64,000 nucleotides of DNA from Mytilus californianus. Taxonomy: Eukaryota > Mollusca > Bivalvia > Mytilida > Mytilidae. The stretch is from positions 1,791,001-1,855,000 of the forward strand of contig NW_026262669.1 of NCBI RefSeq assembly GCF_021869535.1, written 5' to 3'. Below, piece after piece: positions 1 to 11,670 of the stretch. The position numbers and the translations under genes were made by a program. A model generated the notes under the pieces. The model was not told the origin of the DNA, made no database searches, and was given only the letters and a program-made list of their open reading frames with translations. The first letter of the stretch is position 1; the number at the start of each line of letters is the position of its first letter.

Positions 1-9
1 TAGCTCCCT
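1..9. repeat. Possible end of a third poly-G/TIR element
   Basis: The window opens with TAGCTCCCT followed by AAAT. This is the same right-hand terminus and adjoining bases as in the two TIR elements at 37263-37561 and 59908-60215. A third copy may therefore end here, with its body upstream of the window. Nine bases is weak evidence on its own. Confidence 0.3.
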
Positions 10-143
10 AAATATTTAAGTATAGACAAATTTTCATTAGTAATTGAATATATTACACCAAGCTTCATCGAGTCATGGAAATCATATAACACATTCAGTT
101 CCTTCGATGTTCTTTCTATTTGCCGAAAGGTTATTTGTTTAAT

Positions 144-313
144 TTCGCCGTTTCAAAATATAAAAGACTATGGGTAGTTCGGCCCAAAAATTAAAACAAC
201 GTTACGTCATTGGTTGAATATCCATTTTTTGGACCGTTGTAAGCCAATCAAAGCGTTTTGGTGTACGCTTTTGAAAATATTAACCAGAATGCATTAGATT
301 CTGAAACGGCGAA
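144..313. repeat. Short inverted-repeat pair, MITE-like
   Basis: TTCGCCGTTTCA at 144-155 reappears inverted as TGAAACGGCGAA at 302-313, about 170 bp end to end. It may be a small non-autonomous DNA transposon. No target-site duplication was recognised and the arms are short, so chance is not excluded. Confidence 0.3.
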
Positions 314-860
314 TTGTCATCCACAAATATGACTGTTACACCTTCTACAACGTAAATATAATTGTTGAGTTATAGCTCACAGAACTTTTTTCAAACTAAA
401 CTAATTTCAATTCTGTCATTGCAAGTCAAAATTAACCCAAATGTCGAATGAAAGACGCACAATTTTTCCCCAATATGAAAACTATACATTTGAAGTAGTC
501 GAGCGGACTGTGATTTGTCACTAGAAAAAAACATGACTGAACAATACTACAAAATTAAAATGTTGGTCAGCCATATCTATTAGACAAAATAGTAAACCAC
601 AAATATTTCACTCTTTTAATAAATAAAGTTTTTCTTTTCATTGATATCGAATACTATATATTTTGATTACGGAATTTCCTGAAAATACACGATACGCTTC
701 CTTCTCGTCGTCTTGATATTTAAATGAAATTAAAGATAGGAATACATTGAAATAATATCTGATTAAAATCAGTATACACTTTAAAAAGCATGTGTTTGGT
801 GGTTATTTCAGAACAAAGCTTTATTAGAACTTCACAGATTTTTTCTCTATAACTTTTATG
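314..860. other. Intergenic, nothing recognised
   Basis: AT-rich sequence without a supportable gene, array or known repeat. Confidence 0.5.
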
Positions 861-861
861 T

Positions 862-889
862 GTGTTTTGTTTTGTTTTGTTTTGTTTTG

Positions 890-920
<31 letters not shown>

Positions 921-957
921 GTTTGTTTATTTTTGTTTTGTTTTGTTTTTGTTTTGT
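862..957. repeat. (TTTTG)n microsatellite
   Basis: A pentanucleotide TTTTG run is nearly perfect to about 915 and then interrupted to about 957. The open frames on both strands here (all Phe/Cys/Val/Leu or Lys/Gln/Asn/Thr) are a product of the repeat and are not genes. Confidence 0.95.
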
Positions 958-1557
958 AGGAAGAGGTACTGAAAAAACCCACAAATGGTTTGCGTTTTGT
1001 AGAGGCTGTTTATTTAGGGATAAAAGTATAATTGGTTGCAATAATCAACAAGTTTATAAAATCTGACTTTCTTCGAACTTAGAATTTTTGACAAAAGGAA
1101 GACAACTCCCAAGAAGGACAGACTGCTTTCCCTGTCAAATCAAACCTCATAGAAGGAACATGTTTTGTTTGATATGCACATCAGCTGATGAGAAGGTTCA
1201 TTCCGTAAACAGCAACTTTTTAATCCCCTTTTACCATGCACATAATATGCACATTATTATCAGATCCCTCACAATACACAATTTGTTGCAATCAGCTCTG
1301 CGTACAGGACAACACGGAAATAATGTATCAAAGATCAACAAAAAACCACACGTGACAGGTCAGCAAAAACTGGCAACAGACAAGCAGTTCACTGCACTTA
1401 ATAGACTTAAACACTCTGAAGTACAGATAGCATATTTGTATAAAAGTAAGGTTGCAGCTCCCTATGGCGATGTTTGTGGACAGTTTGATCTTCTGTTAAG
1501 GTCCAGTTGGACAAATTCTTTATGTATTGAACGTCCTAAGGAACTGCTCACCCTTCT
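958..1557. other. Intergenic, nothing recognised
   Basis: A 203-codon open frame (1088-1699) spans this stretch, starts at a TTG and ends inside a family D repeat. I see no domain in its translation and do not call it a gene. No RNA gene was seen. Confidence 0.5.
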
Positions 1558-1737
1558 GGAGCACGTGAGTTTACCACTGGTTTTTAGTAAGGTTCTTGTT
1601 GCTCAATCTTTAGTTTTCTATGTTTTTTTATTGACTTGTTCGTCTTTTCGTCGTTTTTCGCTTTTTGACAGATGTTGTCAGTTTTTGTTCGACCTATGAG
1701 TTTTGAATGTCCCATTGGTATCTTTCGCCTTTTTTTC
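1558..1737 (+). repeat. Dispersed repeat, family D
   Basis: It runs from GAGCACGTGAGTTTACC through CTTTAGTTTTCTATG to GGTATCTTTCGCC plus a T-rich tail. The same ordered blocks recur at 11493-11627, 49485-49690 and 58024-58110, and inverted near 15745-15865. It resembles a repeat I recall as common in mussel sequences. The class is uncertain, and the T-rich 3' end would suit a retroposed element. Confidence 0.75.
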
Positions 1738-2440
1738 TAAACTTCTGCCGTCGCGCATATTTTTTGACTGAGCACATGCGTTTCTATTTCAATGAAATTC
1801 GAGTTCGTTATTTCAGAGAACATAATTGACAAGCTACAAGCACGAAAAGGAACGACAAGGTTATCCATAAGACAACCGTACCGTAACCGGATCACGGCAA
1901 CGCTCCAGTGATTTTATCACCCGTGGATAGGCTCGAGTATAGATGTTATCATTCTAAGCTGTACTTTTCACTTTTATCATGAAAGTTACACTTACATTAT
2001 AAACATTCAATTTAAAGATTTTATGGGTATTTATGATAAGTTAATCCCATTTATACAACTCCGACAATACCGACAAGAAAATTCACTTAGAAAAGTCAAA
2101 ACGAAGATAAGATTTAGAATTATGTATTTATGTCCTGACAAAAATCGGCGCCTCGGGCCAATCTCATTTATAAACCACATTTGATTTGTTTTGTCAACTC
2201 TCTTGCAATAGTAAAGAATGAATGTTTGACTTTAAATTCCTTCTATTACAAGGTGAAAAGTTTGGATAGGTAAACTTATTGACCTTTTTATTATAGGATT
2301 AATGGCCGATCTTTCAATTAGTGGTTGTGCCTTTTAAAGTACAAATGAGAAATAGTGAATCAAAACAGTATGTAAACCTCGTTTAATCCTGAGGACATTC
2401 TAGGAGCAAGCAAACAAACAAACAAAATAAGTGAACGTTT
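1738..2440. other. Intergenic, nothing recognised
   Basis: No coding region, array or repeat family could be supported. Confidence 0.5.
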
Positions 2441-2512
2441 CTGTGTCATTTGGTCTCTTGTGGAGAGTTGTCTCATTGGCAATCATACCACAACTTGTTA
2501 TTTTTATATTTA
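2441..2512 (+). repeat. Dispersed repeat, family A, 3' part
   Basis: The block GTGTCATTTGGTCTC, then GTTGTCTCATTGGCAATCA, then TACCACA and a T-rich tail, matches the 3' portion of family A seen at 17400-17520 and at the end of the 4463-5475 array. Confidence 0.8.
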
Positions 2513-2570
2513 AGTAAAAGCTTGCACACTATATATACACGATATGTATGTGTGAGTGTTGCGACAGAAG

Positions 2571-2660
2571 AGTGAAGATCTAGTATATGTCAGAGTGAGG
2601 ATCTAGTATATGTCAGAGTGAGGATCTAGTATATGTCAGAGTGAAGATCTAGTATATTTC
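2571..2660. repeat. 23-bp minisatellite, 4 copies
   Basis: The unit AGTGAGGATCTAGTATATGTCAG is repeated at 2571, 2594, 2617 and 2640. The first and last copies differ by single bases. Confidence 0.95.
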
Positions 2661-2707
2661 AAGAACATTTCGAGTCGTTTGAACTTTAGAATAGTCGAGT
2701 TCGATTT

Positions 2708-2782
2708 TATCAGTTTTTATGGACTTTCCCTTTTTTGAATTTACCTTGGAGTTCGGTATTTTTGTTATACTTTTCAAGAACA
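2708..2782 (+). repeat. Dispersed repeat, family F, 3' part
   Basis: GGACTTTCCC, TTGAATTTACC, TTGGAGTTCGGTATTTTTGTTA in order (given here in pieces) match the 3' half of the element inserted at 11671-11800. Confidence 0.65.
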
Positions 2783-2849
2783 TTCTTCTATTTAATAATA
2801 AGATTAATTGGGAGTTAACAACGGGCACCTGTTAGAATACAGATAGTAT

Positions 2850-2972
2850 CACTTAAGCACGAATGTCCTAGCTAGAATGATTCTACAGGATATACTCTTA
2901 TATTTACTGATAGTTAAGCACGAATGTCCTAGCTAGAATGATATTACAGGGTATACTCTTATATTTACTGGT
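2850..2972. repeat. 61-bp tandem duplication
   Basis: Two adjacent copies share TTAAGCACGAATGTCC at their starts (2853 and 2914) and TATACTCTTATATTTACTG at their ends, with only a few differences. Confidence 0.9.
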
Positions 2973-4439
2973 CGTGATACAAACCTATTTCTTTTGACAG
3001 ATTTGTCAAACACCAAAAATTTACAACATACCTAAACCCTAGACATTCATTGTCCTAAACATAAGTACTTTTTCATATATTTGTATCTATCGCGTAAAAA
3101 CCTGGTCACGGACACTTCAAATGAAAAGAGTATGATTGAAGCAATATTGTTAATCACGCATCGAAGCTGAAACAGGCAAAATCATAACACAGTATCAAAC
3201 AAACGTTTGCATCAAGCAAGAAATAGACCAAGAACAGCTTCGTCTTCCGAAAAACCGGAGTTGAAATTCTCGAAAAATAACCCAGAATAATTCGTGGTCT
3301 TTTCTTCTTGTTATTATGGCTACTAAACTGAAAAAGAACAATATACGTCCATGTTTAATGAATAAGATCTGCGGGTCAATACTTCAAAAATAAGAAGCCC
3401 TGCTCATTGTATATTTAAAATTGTTTTCTATGGAAGATGTTTAAAGGGCTTTAGTTTTCACATGGTGTATAATTCAAGTTTTACGAATTATCATACCAAG
3501 TTCTTCATATTTATTTAGTCTAACAATATTTAAGTTTCTCGATATATCGGAAATTGTTTTTCCTGATGTCATTTAGAATTTACAATGAAGTCACACTGTC
3601 ACGAATGGTCAGGTCCGATAACCTTTGTTGTGTTGACAGTTGGCAATTATTTGTCACCTTTGTGAACGGGCACCTGTTTAATTTATTATTACAAAAATGT
3701 AATCAATGACATGCGATAGATTTGTACTAATTATATCGACAAGTTTACTTTTGATGTCTGTAGTGACATTGTCCTGGGTATATTTCCCGGAGTTTATGAA
3801 CATTGTCCGAGAATACAATACGTTAAATCATTATACCATGCTCTTAGTTGTTTCCCATCTTTGTTAAACATTCGTGGAAAGAAAAATCGACTTAATATCG
3901 CAAACTTAATATCTAATATTAATATAAATAATGTGTGTCTACAATTAAATACTGATCTTAATTTTTATACTTTTAAAACAATTATTTCATTCCACTGTGG
4001 ATTCGTGTATTACCAATTTTCGTGGATTTCGTGGGTTTATATAAATCACGAACTAAAATGATTAACGAAGTACACACTTACTTTATAGGCTGGTATGCAA
4101 AATTTTGTCTTAACAATGAAATAAAATATCCACGCAAATGTCCTCTTTTGCAATCCACGAAATTGGTATCCATGAAAATGAATGAATTCACAGTGTATAA
4201 AAATTAGGCAATGTGGTATAATTTCCAATGAGGTGGCTTCCCATCAAAAGATCTTAAAACAACTTAAAGTAGTCGTACGACCGTGAATAATATATTTGCT
4301 GTTAAGATTTCGTTAATGTATGAATATAACCATGGTTTAAAATTTTAAAAAGTTTCTGTAAATATATAGTAAGGTCAATAAAACAGCAACTCGAAGACAG
4401 AAAAAAACAAAAGATGTTTAGACATTATATCTTACTATA
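2973..4439. other. Intergenic, nothing recognised
   Basis: AT-rich sequence with only short spurious open frames (3861-4228, both strands). No domain, repeat family or RNA gene was recognised. Confidence 0.5.
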
Positions 4440-5510
4440 TAAATTATATACGGTATTAGTTTTGCTCATTGTTGAAGGCCATACGGTATCCTTAGTTGTC
4501 TACATCATCGTCCTTTGGTCTCTGGTGGATAGTTGTCTCATTGTTGAAGGCCATACGGTAACCTTAGTTGTCTACATCATCGTCCTTTGGTCTCTGGTGG
4601 GTAGTTGTCTCATTGTTGAAGGCCATACGGTATCCTTAGTTGTCTACATCATCGTCCTTTGGTCTCTGGTGGATAGTTGTCTCATTGTTGAAGTCCATAT
4701 ACGGTATCCTTAGTTGTCTACATCATCGTCCTTTGGTCTCTGGTGGATAGTTGTCTCATTGTTGAAGGCCATACGGTAACCTTAGTTGTCTACATCATCG
4801 TCCTTTTGTCTCTGGTGGATAGTTGTCTCATTGTTGAAGGCCATACGGTATCCTTAGTTGTCTACATCATCGTCCTTTGGTCTCTGGTGGGTAGTTGTCT
4901 CATTGTTGAAGGCCATACGGTATCCTTAGTTGTCTACATCATCGTCCTTTGGTCTCTGGTGGGTAGTTGTCTCATTGTTGAAGGCCATACGGTATCCTTA
5001 GTTGTCTACATCATCGTCCTTTGGTCTCTGGTGGATAGTTGTCTCATTGTTGAAGTCCATATACGGTATCCTTAGTTGTCTACATCATCGTCCTTTGGTC
5101 TCTGGTGGATAGTTGTCTCATTGTTGAAGGCCATACGGTATCCTTAGTTGTCTACATCATCGTCCTTTGGTCTCTGGTGGATAGTTGTCTCATTGTTGAA
5201 GGCCATACGGTAACCTTAGTTGTCTACATCATCGTCTTTTGGTCTCTGGTGGGTAGTTGTCTCATTGTTGAAGGCCATACGGTATCCTTAGTTGTCTACA
5301 TAATCGTCCTTTGGTCTCTGGTGGATAGTTGTCTCATTGTTGAAGGCCATACGGTAACCTTAGTTGTCTACATCATCGTCCTTTGGTCTCTAGTGGATAG
5401 TTGTCTCATTGTTGAAGGCCATACGGTAACCTTAGTTGTCAACATCATCGTCCTTTGGACTCTGGTGGATAGTTGATTCATTTGCAATATACCACATACC
5501 ACATACCACA
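4440..5510 (+). repeat. Family A element containing a 72-bp tandem array
   Basis: About 14 copies of a 72-bp unit (4463-5475) sit inside an otherwise ordinary family A element. Left of the array lies the family's 5' block (ACGGTA, then GCTCATTGTTGAAGGCC). Right of it lies the 3' block (a variant of CTCATTGGCAATCATACC). Two copies carry GTCCATATACGG in place of GGCCATACGG, two bases longer, which shifts frame. Between them the open frame reads with a 24-residue period. Nothing suggests the array is translated. Confidence 0.95.
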
Positions 5511-8039
5511 TCTCTCTATTTCCATATTCAATAACGTATTTTCCCCCCACCCCAAAAAAAAGTTAAAAGGAAGATTAATATATAACTATATTGATAGAAA
5601 GACTATCTATTGCATGATTGAAGGTTAAGATGCTAGAAAAATATTAGTCAGAAATGATATAATCAAAATGGTATGGTCATCTTTCTGTTGTGTGTGTTTC
5701 ACTAAGAGGCTTCATAGAATTGCGGATCCACGAGGTAATGATTTCCATTGGTTGCAGTTGTAACTAGCTGCATCCAATAAAAAACGCCTTTAAGATGATC
5801 ACGTGTAAATATTGAAAATGTAAATAAACAATTACCACGTGCTGATTGTGCAACAAGTCTTTACCCCCAAAACATAGGACGATATTAAGGGACAATTTTA
5901 AAGATTGAAGTTCCTGGATATGCTTCTCGCGCAAATGTTGGAATGTCAACGTATATTTTCGGTTCCTGCTTCACGAAACTTTTTGAAACCATTTTACACC
6001 TCAACACTGAAGAGAGTTCAAATGCTGCCATTGGTTCAGTTCAGTTCAGTTTCTTGTATATTCCTCCATTAATTGTGGAGCACTACCCATAGGGTATAAT
6101 TGTAGCAACTATATACACCTTAGAACATAAGGAAGCATTTAATTATGTACAGATTGGTCAAGAATGATGTAGTCAGAATGGGCGTGACTTTTGTCTACCG
6201 GTAGATGGCGCAGCATTGTAGCTTAATCTGCCGACGGTGAAGAGTAGGGAACTGGATCGTAACCCTTCGCTAGCGAAGATGACTCAGAGGGTGAACATCG
6301 GAAAGTTCAAGAAACCTTGTGAAATTTGAATATGATGTAAAGAGGCTATATAATATACGTAAAAGAAATTCCATTCTAATAATTGGTCAAATAGACAACC
6401 TAAATGTACATACATGAAGCTGTGATACCCTGAATTCAAATAAAAATCCTACAGACTGTTTGAAAATAGCCCTGTTGTGAAATAATTGAAGGGAAATTGT
6501 TCCTATCCCCTTACCATACAGACAACGTCAGTAAGCTCTTTAGCTCATAACTGAAAATATTAATTTAACTGTAAAAATGTTGATCAGATATAGAATTGTT
6601 GTCTTCGGTTATTTTGCAGTAAATCTTATGTCAAGTAATTTAGTCTATGTCCCAAAATAGTTGCTTAAAGTCATTGAATATTTTATAACTTTATTATTAT
6701 TTAAAAAAAAAAAGTTGTCCTTCAAAAATGAAAATCCGGGTTCGTATTTCCTTCGCTTCTTCCTATTTTGATTCCTTTTAATTTTGCACATAAAATAAAT
6801 GAAAAGGAAAATTGGGTGATTTAAATAAAAGGAAAGATATTTGAAAGTTAATGAACACTTGCCTTTTTAAAGTCGTGACATAATTTCATGCGACAACAAA
6901 AAATAAATAAATAGAAATCCCCCTACATGTAATATCAGCAATGAATAAATTTTGTTTAATCGTGTAGGTTTTATATAGTATTTCCATGGTTTTATTAATA
7001 CGCCCGACACAGCGGCACTTTGCTTAAGTATATTTTTCACACAACGTATTAAAGGAAACGTATCTTAAATATCAAAATGGAGAAAGAGCGCGACTTTTAG
7101 CAGCCCTAAATCAGGATGATTCGGTCCCAAATTCTGGTGAGAAGTCAAACATTTTAAGCAGTCATTTTGCATATATGACAAGAACTATTACCATGGTTAC
7201 AAAAGTTGTAAAAATGTGCCTTTTTTGTGTAAAAATGCGAAGTTTTTTTCAAAATTAGTCACAACTTCTGATCACATGATTTTTTTGTGGCAGTATGGTA
7301 TCTACCAAAATCTACTTTCTGTTGAAATATCTTGATGTTTAGAGTTGCTCTCCACATTTCAGCTAGTTTTAGAATATTTGTAGGTTACAGTGATCTTTAT
7401 ATGTATGGTATAAAATTCTAACTGATTTGGAAAAATCATTGAACATGCTCGTCTATCTTTACAAAAACATCTTTTGAAAGCAATCTTTTTCAAATTTTTA
7501 GGGCTTTATGACCCTCAGGCTTCTTTCGTATATCAAGATAAAAATATTAGAGTGTACTCATCGTACGGTCACCACCCTATATCAATATAATAAGCTCTGA
7601 TTTGATCGATCATATCTTTACAATTATTATTTAAATTGTCAAAACTTTCTTTACAAATAAAAATAACAGTAGTTGAAAATGTCAAAATATACAATCTGAA
7701 TAATATTTAAATGTAAGTTTGTAACATTGATGATATGAAAACGAGGTTACACGATACTTTGCTTTGTCATTCGATCCTTTTTAATTTTAAGAGAGATAGT
7801 AATTCAGTATACTTCTGCAACAGTAAGGTCATTCATTTTGACCTTCAATATGTCACACCGTCAAATTCATCGACTGTTTAACTGAAAGTAGCCAGCAGAC
7901 GACTGACTATCAGTAGATGTGGGGTATATACGTAAATAAGACATCGATCCAGCGATAAAAAATAACCAATTTGGAAAAAAAATGTAGAGATCAACATACT
8001 TGAATTATAAAAACGGACTTTACTATAAAAAAAATTAAA
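5511..8039. other. Intergenic, almost featureless
   Basis: No gene or recognisable repeat family is supported. The only structures noted are two small palindromes, CTACCGGTAG near 6195 and CTTCGCTAGCGAAG at 6265-6278. Confidence 0.5.
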
Positions 8040-8105
8040 ATAACATTTTATAAATCTATGAGCGCTTTTCTTGAATTATTCACCAGGAACGCTCATGTGA
8101 AAGAC
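8040..8105 (-). repeat. Dispersed repeat, family B
   Basis: Read on the - strand it contains GAGCGTTCCTGGTGA, followed by an AAGCGCT block and ATTTATAAAATGT. The same order is seen at 31720-31800 and 50918-50990. Confidence 0.65.
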
Positions 8106-9026
8106 AAGGACGTATACAAGCCGTGAAACATGTTATATTTGTTACCAGTGAAAAATATCAAATGATACGAAATGCTATCATACTTTTTGGTAATCAAGTA
8201 AACTGATTTTCTGGAACTTGTATTTATGTCCTTTGTGATGTTTTACGAAAAATTCTGTAAAACCCGTAAACCGGATTCACAAAATTGCACAAATGCTGAA
8301 ATTCTGACAGAAAAAAATTGTGAAAGACAAACACCAAAAATAGTCGTAATGTAATCAATACTGCAACGCCCTACTTATAATTCGGAGTGTGTAAAAGATT
8401 TTGGATTACTAGGTTAATTGATGTGTGTAAGCTGCTATGTCATACTATTCACAAAAAGTGGTATTTTTCTTCAAGAAATAAGAAGGTTGATTCAAAATTA
8501 ACATTAAGTTAATTGATCATATTACGACATTAAAATCCCATTTGCGTCATCTTTTTAATTTTTTCCATATTAAAGTAAGTCATCCTTTTTATAGATTTCG
8601 AAAGTTTGAATGGATTTTCGACAACTGTATTTGAACTATTCTCACGATTGAAGCGAGAAATATGGTAAAATTGACGAGTTTTGATAAAATAACGTAATAG
8701 ATAAAAGGCGTTTCTCTTTAATTATGTCAATAGCTTTCACTTGTATGAACTAGTTCAATAGTTTTATAAAAAGCCAAAAGCCAATAAAATTCAAATTCTT
8801 TACGACAACGATTATATGAATTTTTAATAATTTTAAGTCAATAAGTTTTTTAAGACTTGTCCAAACATGTTTAACAAGCTGAACCAACACGTAGAGATAA
8901 ACAGACCAGAGGTTTCACACGAAATTTTATCTTCGTTATTATTTACTCTTCAAAATCCATGAAATTTCGTCCAAATTAATAAGCCAAATTATCAAAATAA
9001 TGAACTTAATCAATAATACATATATC
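8106..9026. other. Intergenic, nothing recognised
   Basis: No coding region or repeat family could be supported. Confidence 0.5.
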
Positions 9027-9118
9027 GGATGGTTCTAATACGGGTATTTATTTAACAAATGCCCGGATGAGAGAAGTTTCATTCTGAACATGAATACCCG
9101 GATTAAGAGAGATCCGAT
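9027..9118. repeat. Small degenerate inverted-repeat element
   Basis: CGGATGG..CTAATACGGGTAT at the left is mirrored by ATACCCGGATTAAG..GATCCG at the right. The arms are about 22 bp with several mismatches, over about 90 bp. Confidence 0.35.
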
Positions 9119-9469
9119 TGGAATGTGACAAGTTTTTATTACTAGTGTGTCACTCAGCAGTTACAGTAAATATTGACAAATTTGATGTGAAATGAATTGG
9201 TCATTTTGAATTGTCAAATGGGTATTTATAATTGTCCACTTCATGTGGAGTAGGAATTGAAACCCACGAGAAGTGTTTGGTCCCATCGACGAAGACCGAA
9301 AAATAAACACTAAAAACGACCATCGTGTATGCCATCTTTGGCAAATTCTTTTATTTTTCAATTTCGTTATGCATAATTAAAATGTCTTTTATAAACGGTT
9401 TGATAATTCCGTCAGGGTAGTCTCGTCTTATAAGAATGAATATTTCAAAAAAAGATGTAACTGAAAAGA

Positions 9470-9540
9470 ACACTTTATAATGTTGGTGACTCCAAAGCGT
9501 TTTTCTGTATTAGCCATCACCAGGAACGCTCAAACGCATG
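9470..9540 (-). repeat. Dispersed repeat, family B
   Basis: On the - strand GAGCGTTCCTGGTGATGGC leads to AATACAGAAAAACGCTTTGG and then ATTATAAAGTG. The AATACAGAAAA(A/G)C(G/A)CTTTGG block also occurs at the right edge of the window (63965-64000). Confidence 0.65.
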
Positions 9541-10720
9541 TATTTGAAAGGGATGTATAACTACATAGAAGCGTTAAGAGCACTATGACTAATTTCTGGA
9601 TTTATCAACGGTTATTTTATAAAAAAAAATGTTTTAAATCATGTCATTACCGAAGAACTTGCAACTGAGATGGTGTTAGCCTCTGAGACCATAATAGTCC
9701 ACCATGCAGCAGTCGACCCAGTGCTAGACAATGAATATAACCCTTCATAAGTTTCATGCGTCCGAAGTATGTAAGGTATACGTTATTGAGATACCTACCA
9801 AATTAGTAAAGTTTCAAAGACAGTTATGTCTTTTTGATCGGAATTATTGGACCAGAGAGTTTTAACAAGAACTCAACAAACAAACAAAAAGTAACAAAAA
9901 AAAGGCAAACAAACTGTAGTCTCTACATTCTTACACAGAGATTTGTGACAAACCAGAGACGGATTCATTGTCCGCCCCCTTTGGAGCTACATAAATAGTA
10001 AATGCATATGCTTTTCACACGTTCTACTCCTAACGCTGTTTAGTTTGAGGACCCCCCTCCCCCTCTTTTTTTCAAAATCGGCATCTGCAAACGTCAGAAG
10101 ATTTTCTAACTATAGACGTTTTTATTAATAATCTCTCTCTTTACTTTTCATTATATTAAAAAGATGATTTTATCTGTTTCCTTGTTTTACATTTTTTGTA
10201 ACACTATAATGATAAATGAGTTTCACCCTCGATGTTGTATTATCGTGAAGTAGAAATATTTTAAGTACAAAACTCAATATATACTTAAGTGACTGGTGTC
10301 TATATTGCCATAATCTGTTTGGTATTAATTCAATACTTCATTGTAAACCATAAAGTTCTTTATTTTCATAAAGCCATCTCATTACAATAGACTTCTTGAA
10401 CCGTTGTTTGTAATTGTACTGAATGTCTTAAAACCAAACAATAGTTGTATTTGTAATGTTTTAATCGCTACCCGGTCAAGTGACTCGCCTATAAAAATTA
10501 ATACGAAACAGGGGCGGAGAAAAAGAGTATGGTTCTATATTACAAACAATCTTCATTGTCAAGTATTTATACTAGGTTTAATGAAACGGCAATCACTTGA
10601 ATGATTTGGTGGTGAAATCCGATCTGTAATATATTTCATGGTCAGTGATGCTGGTAATATATCCATTACAGGACTATTGTTTGGTAATGAAGCCGAAAAC
10701 AGTCACTTCAAAGTTGATAA
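9541..10720. other. Intergenic, nothing recognised
   Basis: No gene is supported. A 66-codon open frame at 10404-10604 has no recognisable feature. Confidence 0.5.
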
Positions 10721-10790
10721 GGCATTTCCTATTAACACCTTGTAAAGAGGTACGGCAAATTTGTATCGCTATTTGTTTTACTCACAGGAT

Positions 10791-11112
10791 CATGCCTCGT
10801 TCACACGTTCGTTTAATTCGAATTGAATTCGAATCGAATGCGAATCGAATTCGCTAATCGCGTTCACACACTCTTCTTTTTTAATTCGAATTGATTCGAA
10901 TTGGCTAATTCTCATTAGCTAATTCGCATTACAAATACGTTTTTGTTAATACGAATTAAAAGTTAACGTCGTTCGGACAGTATATGCGATTTTGACGCGC
11001 ATTGCAATTCGAATTAGAATTCACGTTCGGACGTAAAACGTTTCGAATGCGAATTAAACTAATTCGAATTAGTTAATGCGAATCAAATTCGAATTACGTG
11101 TGAACGCAGCAT
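10791..11112. mobile_element. MITE-like element rich in AATTCGAATT palindromes
   Basis: This block interrupts CACAGGAT|TAAAATG, a sequence present uninterrupted in sister tandem copies at 11320 and 11428. Its ends are inverted: TGCCTCGTTCACACG at the left and the complement of TGCTGCGTTCACACG at the right. The interior is packed with AATTCGAATT-type words in both orientations and would fold extensively. The junction allows a duplication of at most 2-3 bp, so the superfamily is not assigned. Confidence 0.8.
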
Positions 11113-11492
11113 TAAAATGAAGATGAAACTTTTTTGGTCAATGTTTAACAACTCGTATGAACACTCTGAAAAGAGGTTTCTGGACATTTTATTTCTATTT
11201 CTTCACTTGCATAATTGAAATGCAGATATGTTGAAACTTTTTTAGTCAATGTGAAACAATTCGTAATGACACCTTGAAAAAAGGTACGGGCCATTTTAAT
11301 GATACTTGTTTCATTCACAGGATTAAAATGCAGATTTGTTGAAACTTTTTTAGTCAACGTGAAACAATTCCTATTGACACCTTGAAAAGAGGTACGGGCC
11401 ATTTTAATGATACTTGTTTCAATCACAGGATTAAAATGCAGATTTGTTGAAACTTTTTAGTCAACAATAAGCAATTTGTATTAACACCTTGA

Positions 11493-11627
11493 TTTTTTAT
11501 GTTTTAGTTTTCTATGTTGTGTTTATAATACTGTTGTTTGTCTTTTGGTATTTTTTTTGCCATGGCGTTGTCAGTTTATTTTAGACTAATGAGTTTGAAT
11601 GTCCCTTAGGTATCTTTCGCCTCTCTT
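11493..11627 (+). mobile_element. Family D fragment inserted in the 108-bp array
   Basis: It is flanked by TTGA on both sides (11489-11492 and 11628-11631) and splits CACCTTGA|AAAGAGG. It contains TTTTAGTTTTCTATGTTGTG, CATGGCGTTGTCAGTTTATT and GGTATCTTTCGCCTC. The 135-bp length and TTGA flanks suggest a complete insertion event of a 5'-truncated copy. Confidence 0.75.
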
Positions 11628-11670
11628 TTGAAAAGAGGTACGGGACATTTTATTTCTATTTGTTTCATTT

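Noticed and set aside
1088-1699. 203-codon frame as a gene
   Set aside because: It starts at TTG, and its last third is a family D repeat found elsewhere as non-coding DNA. No domain.
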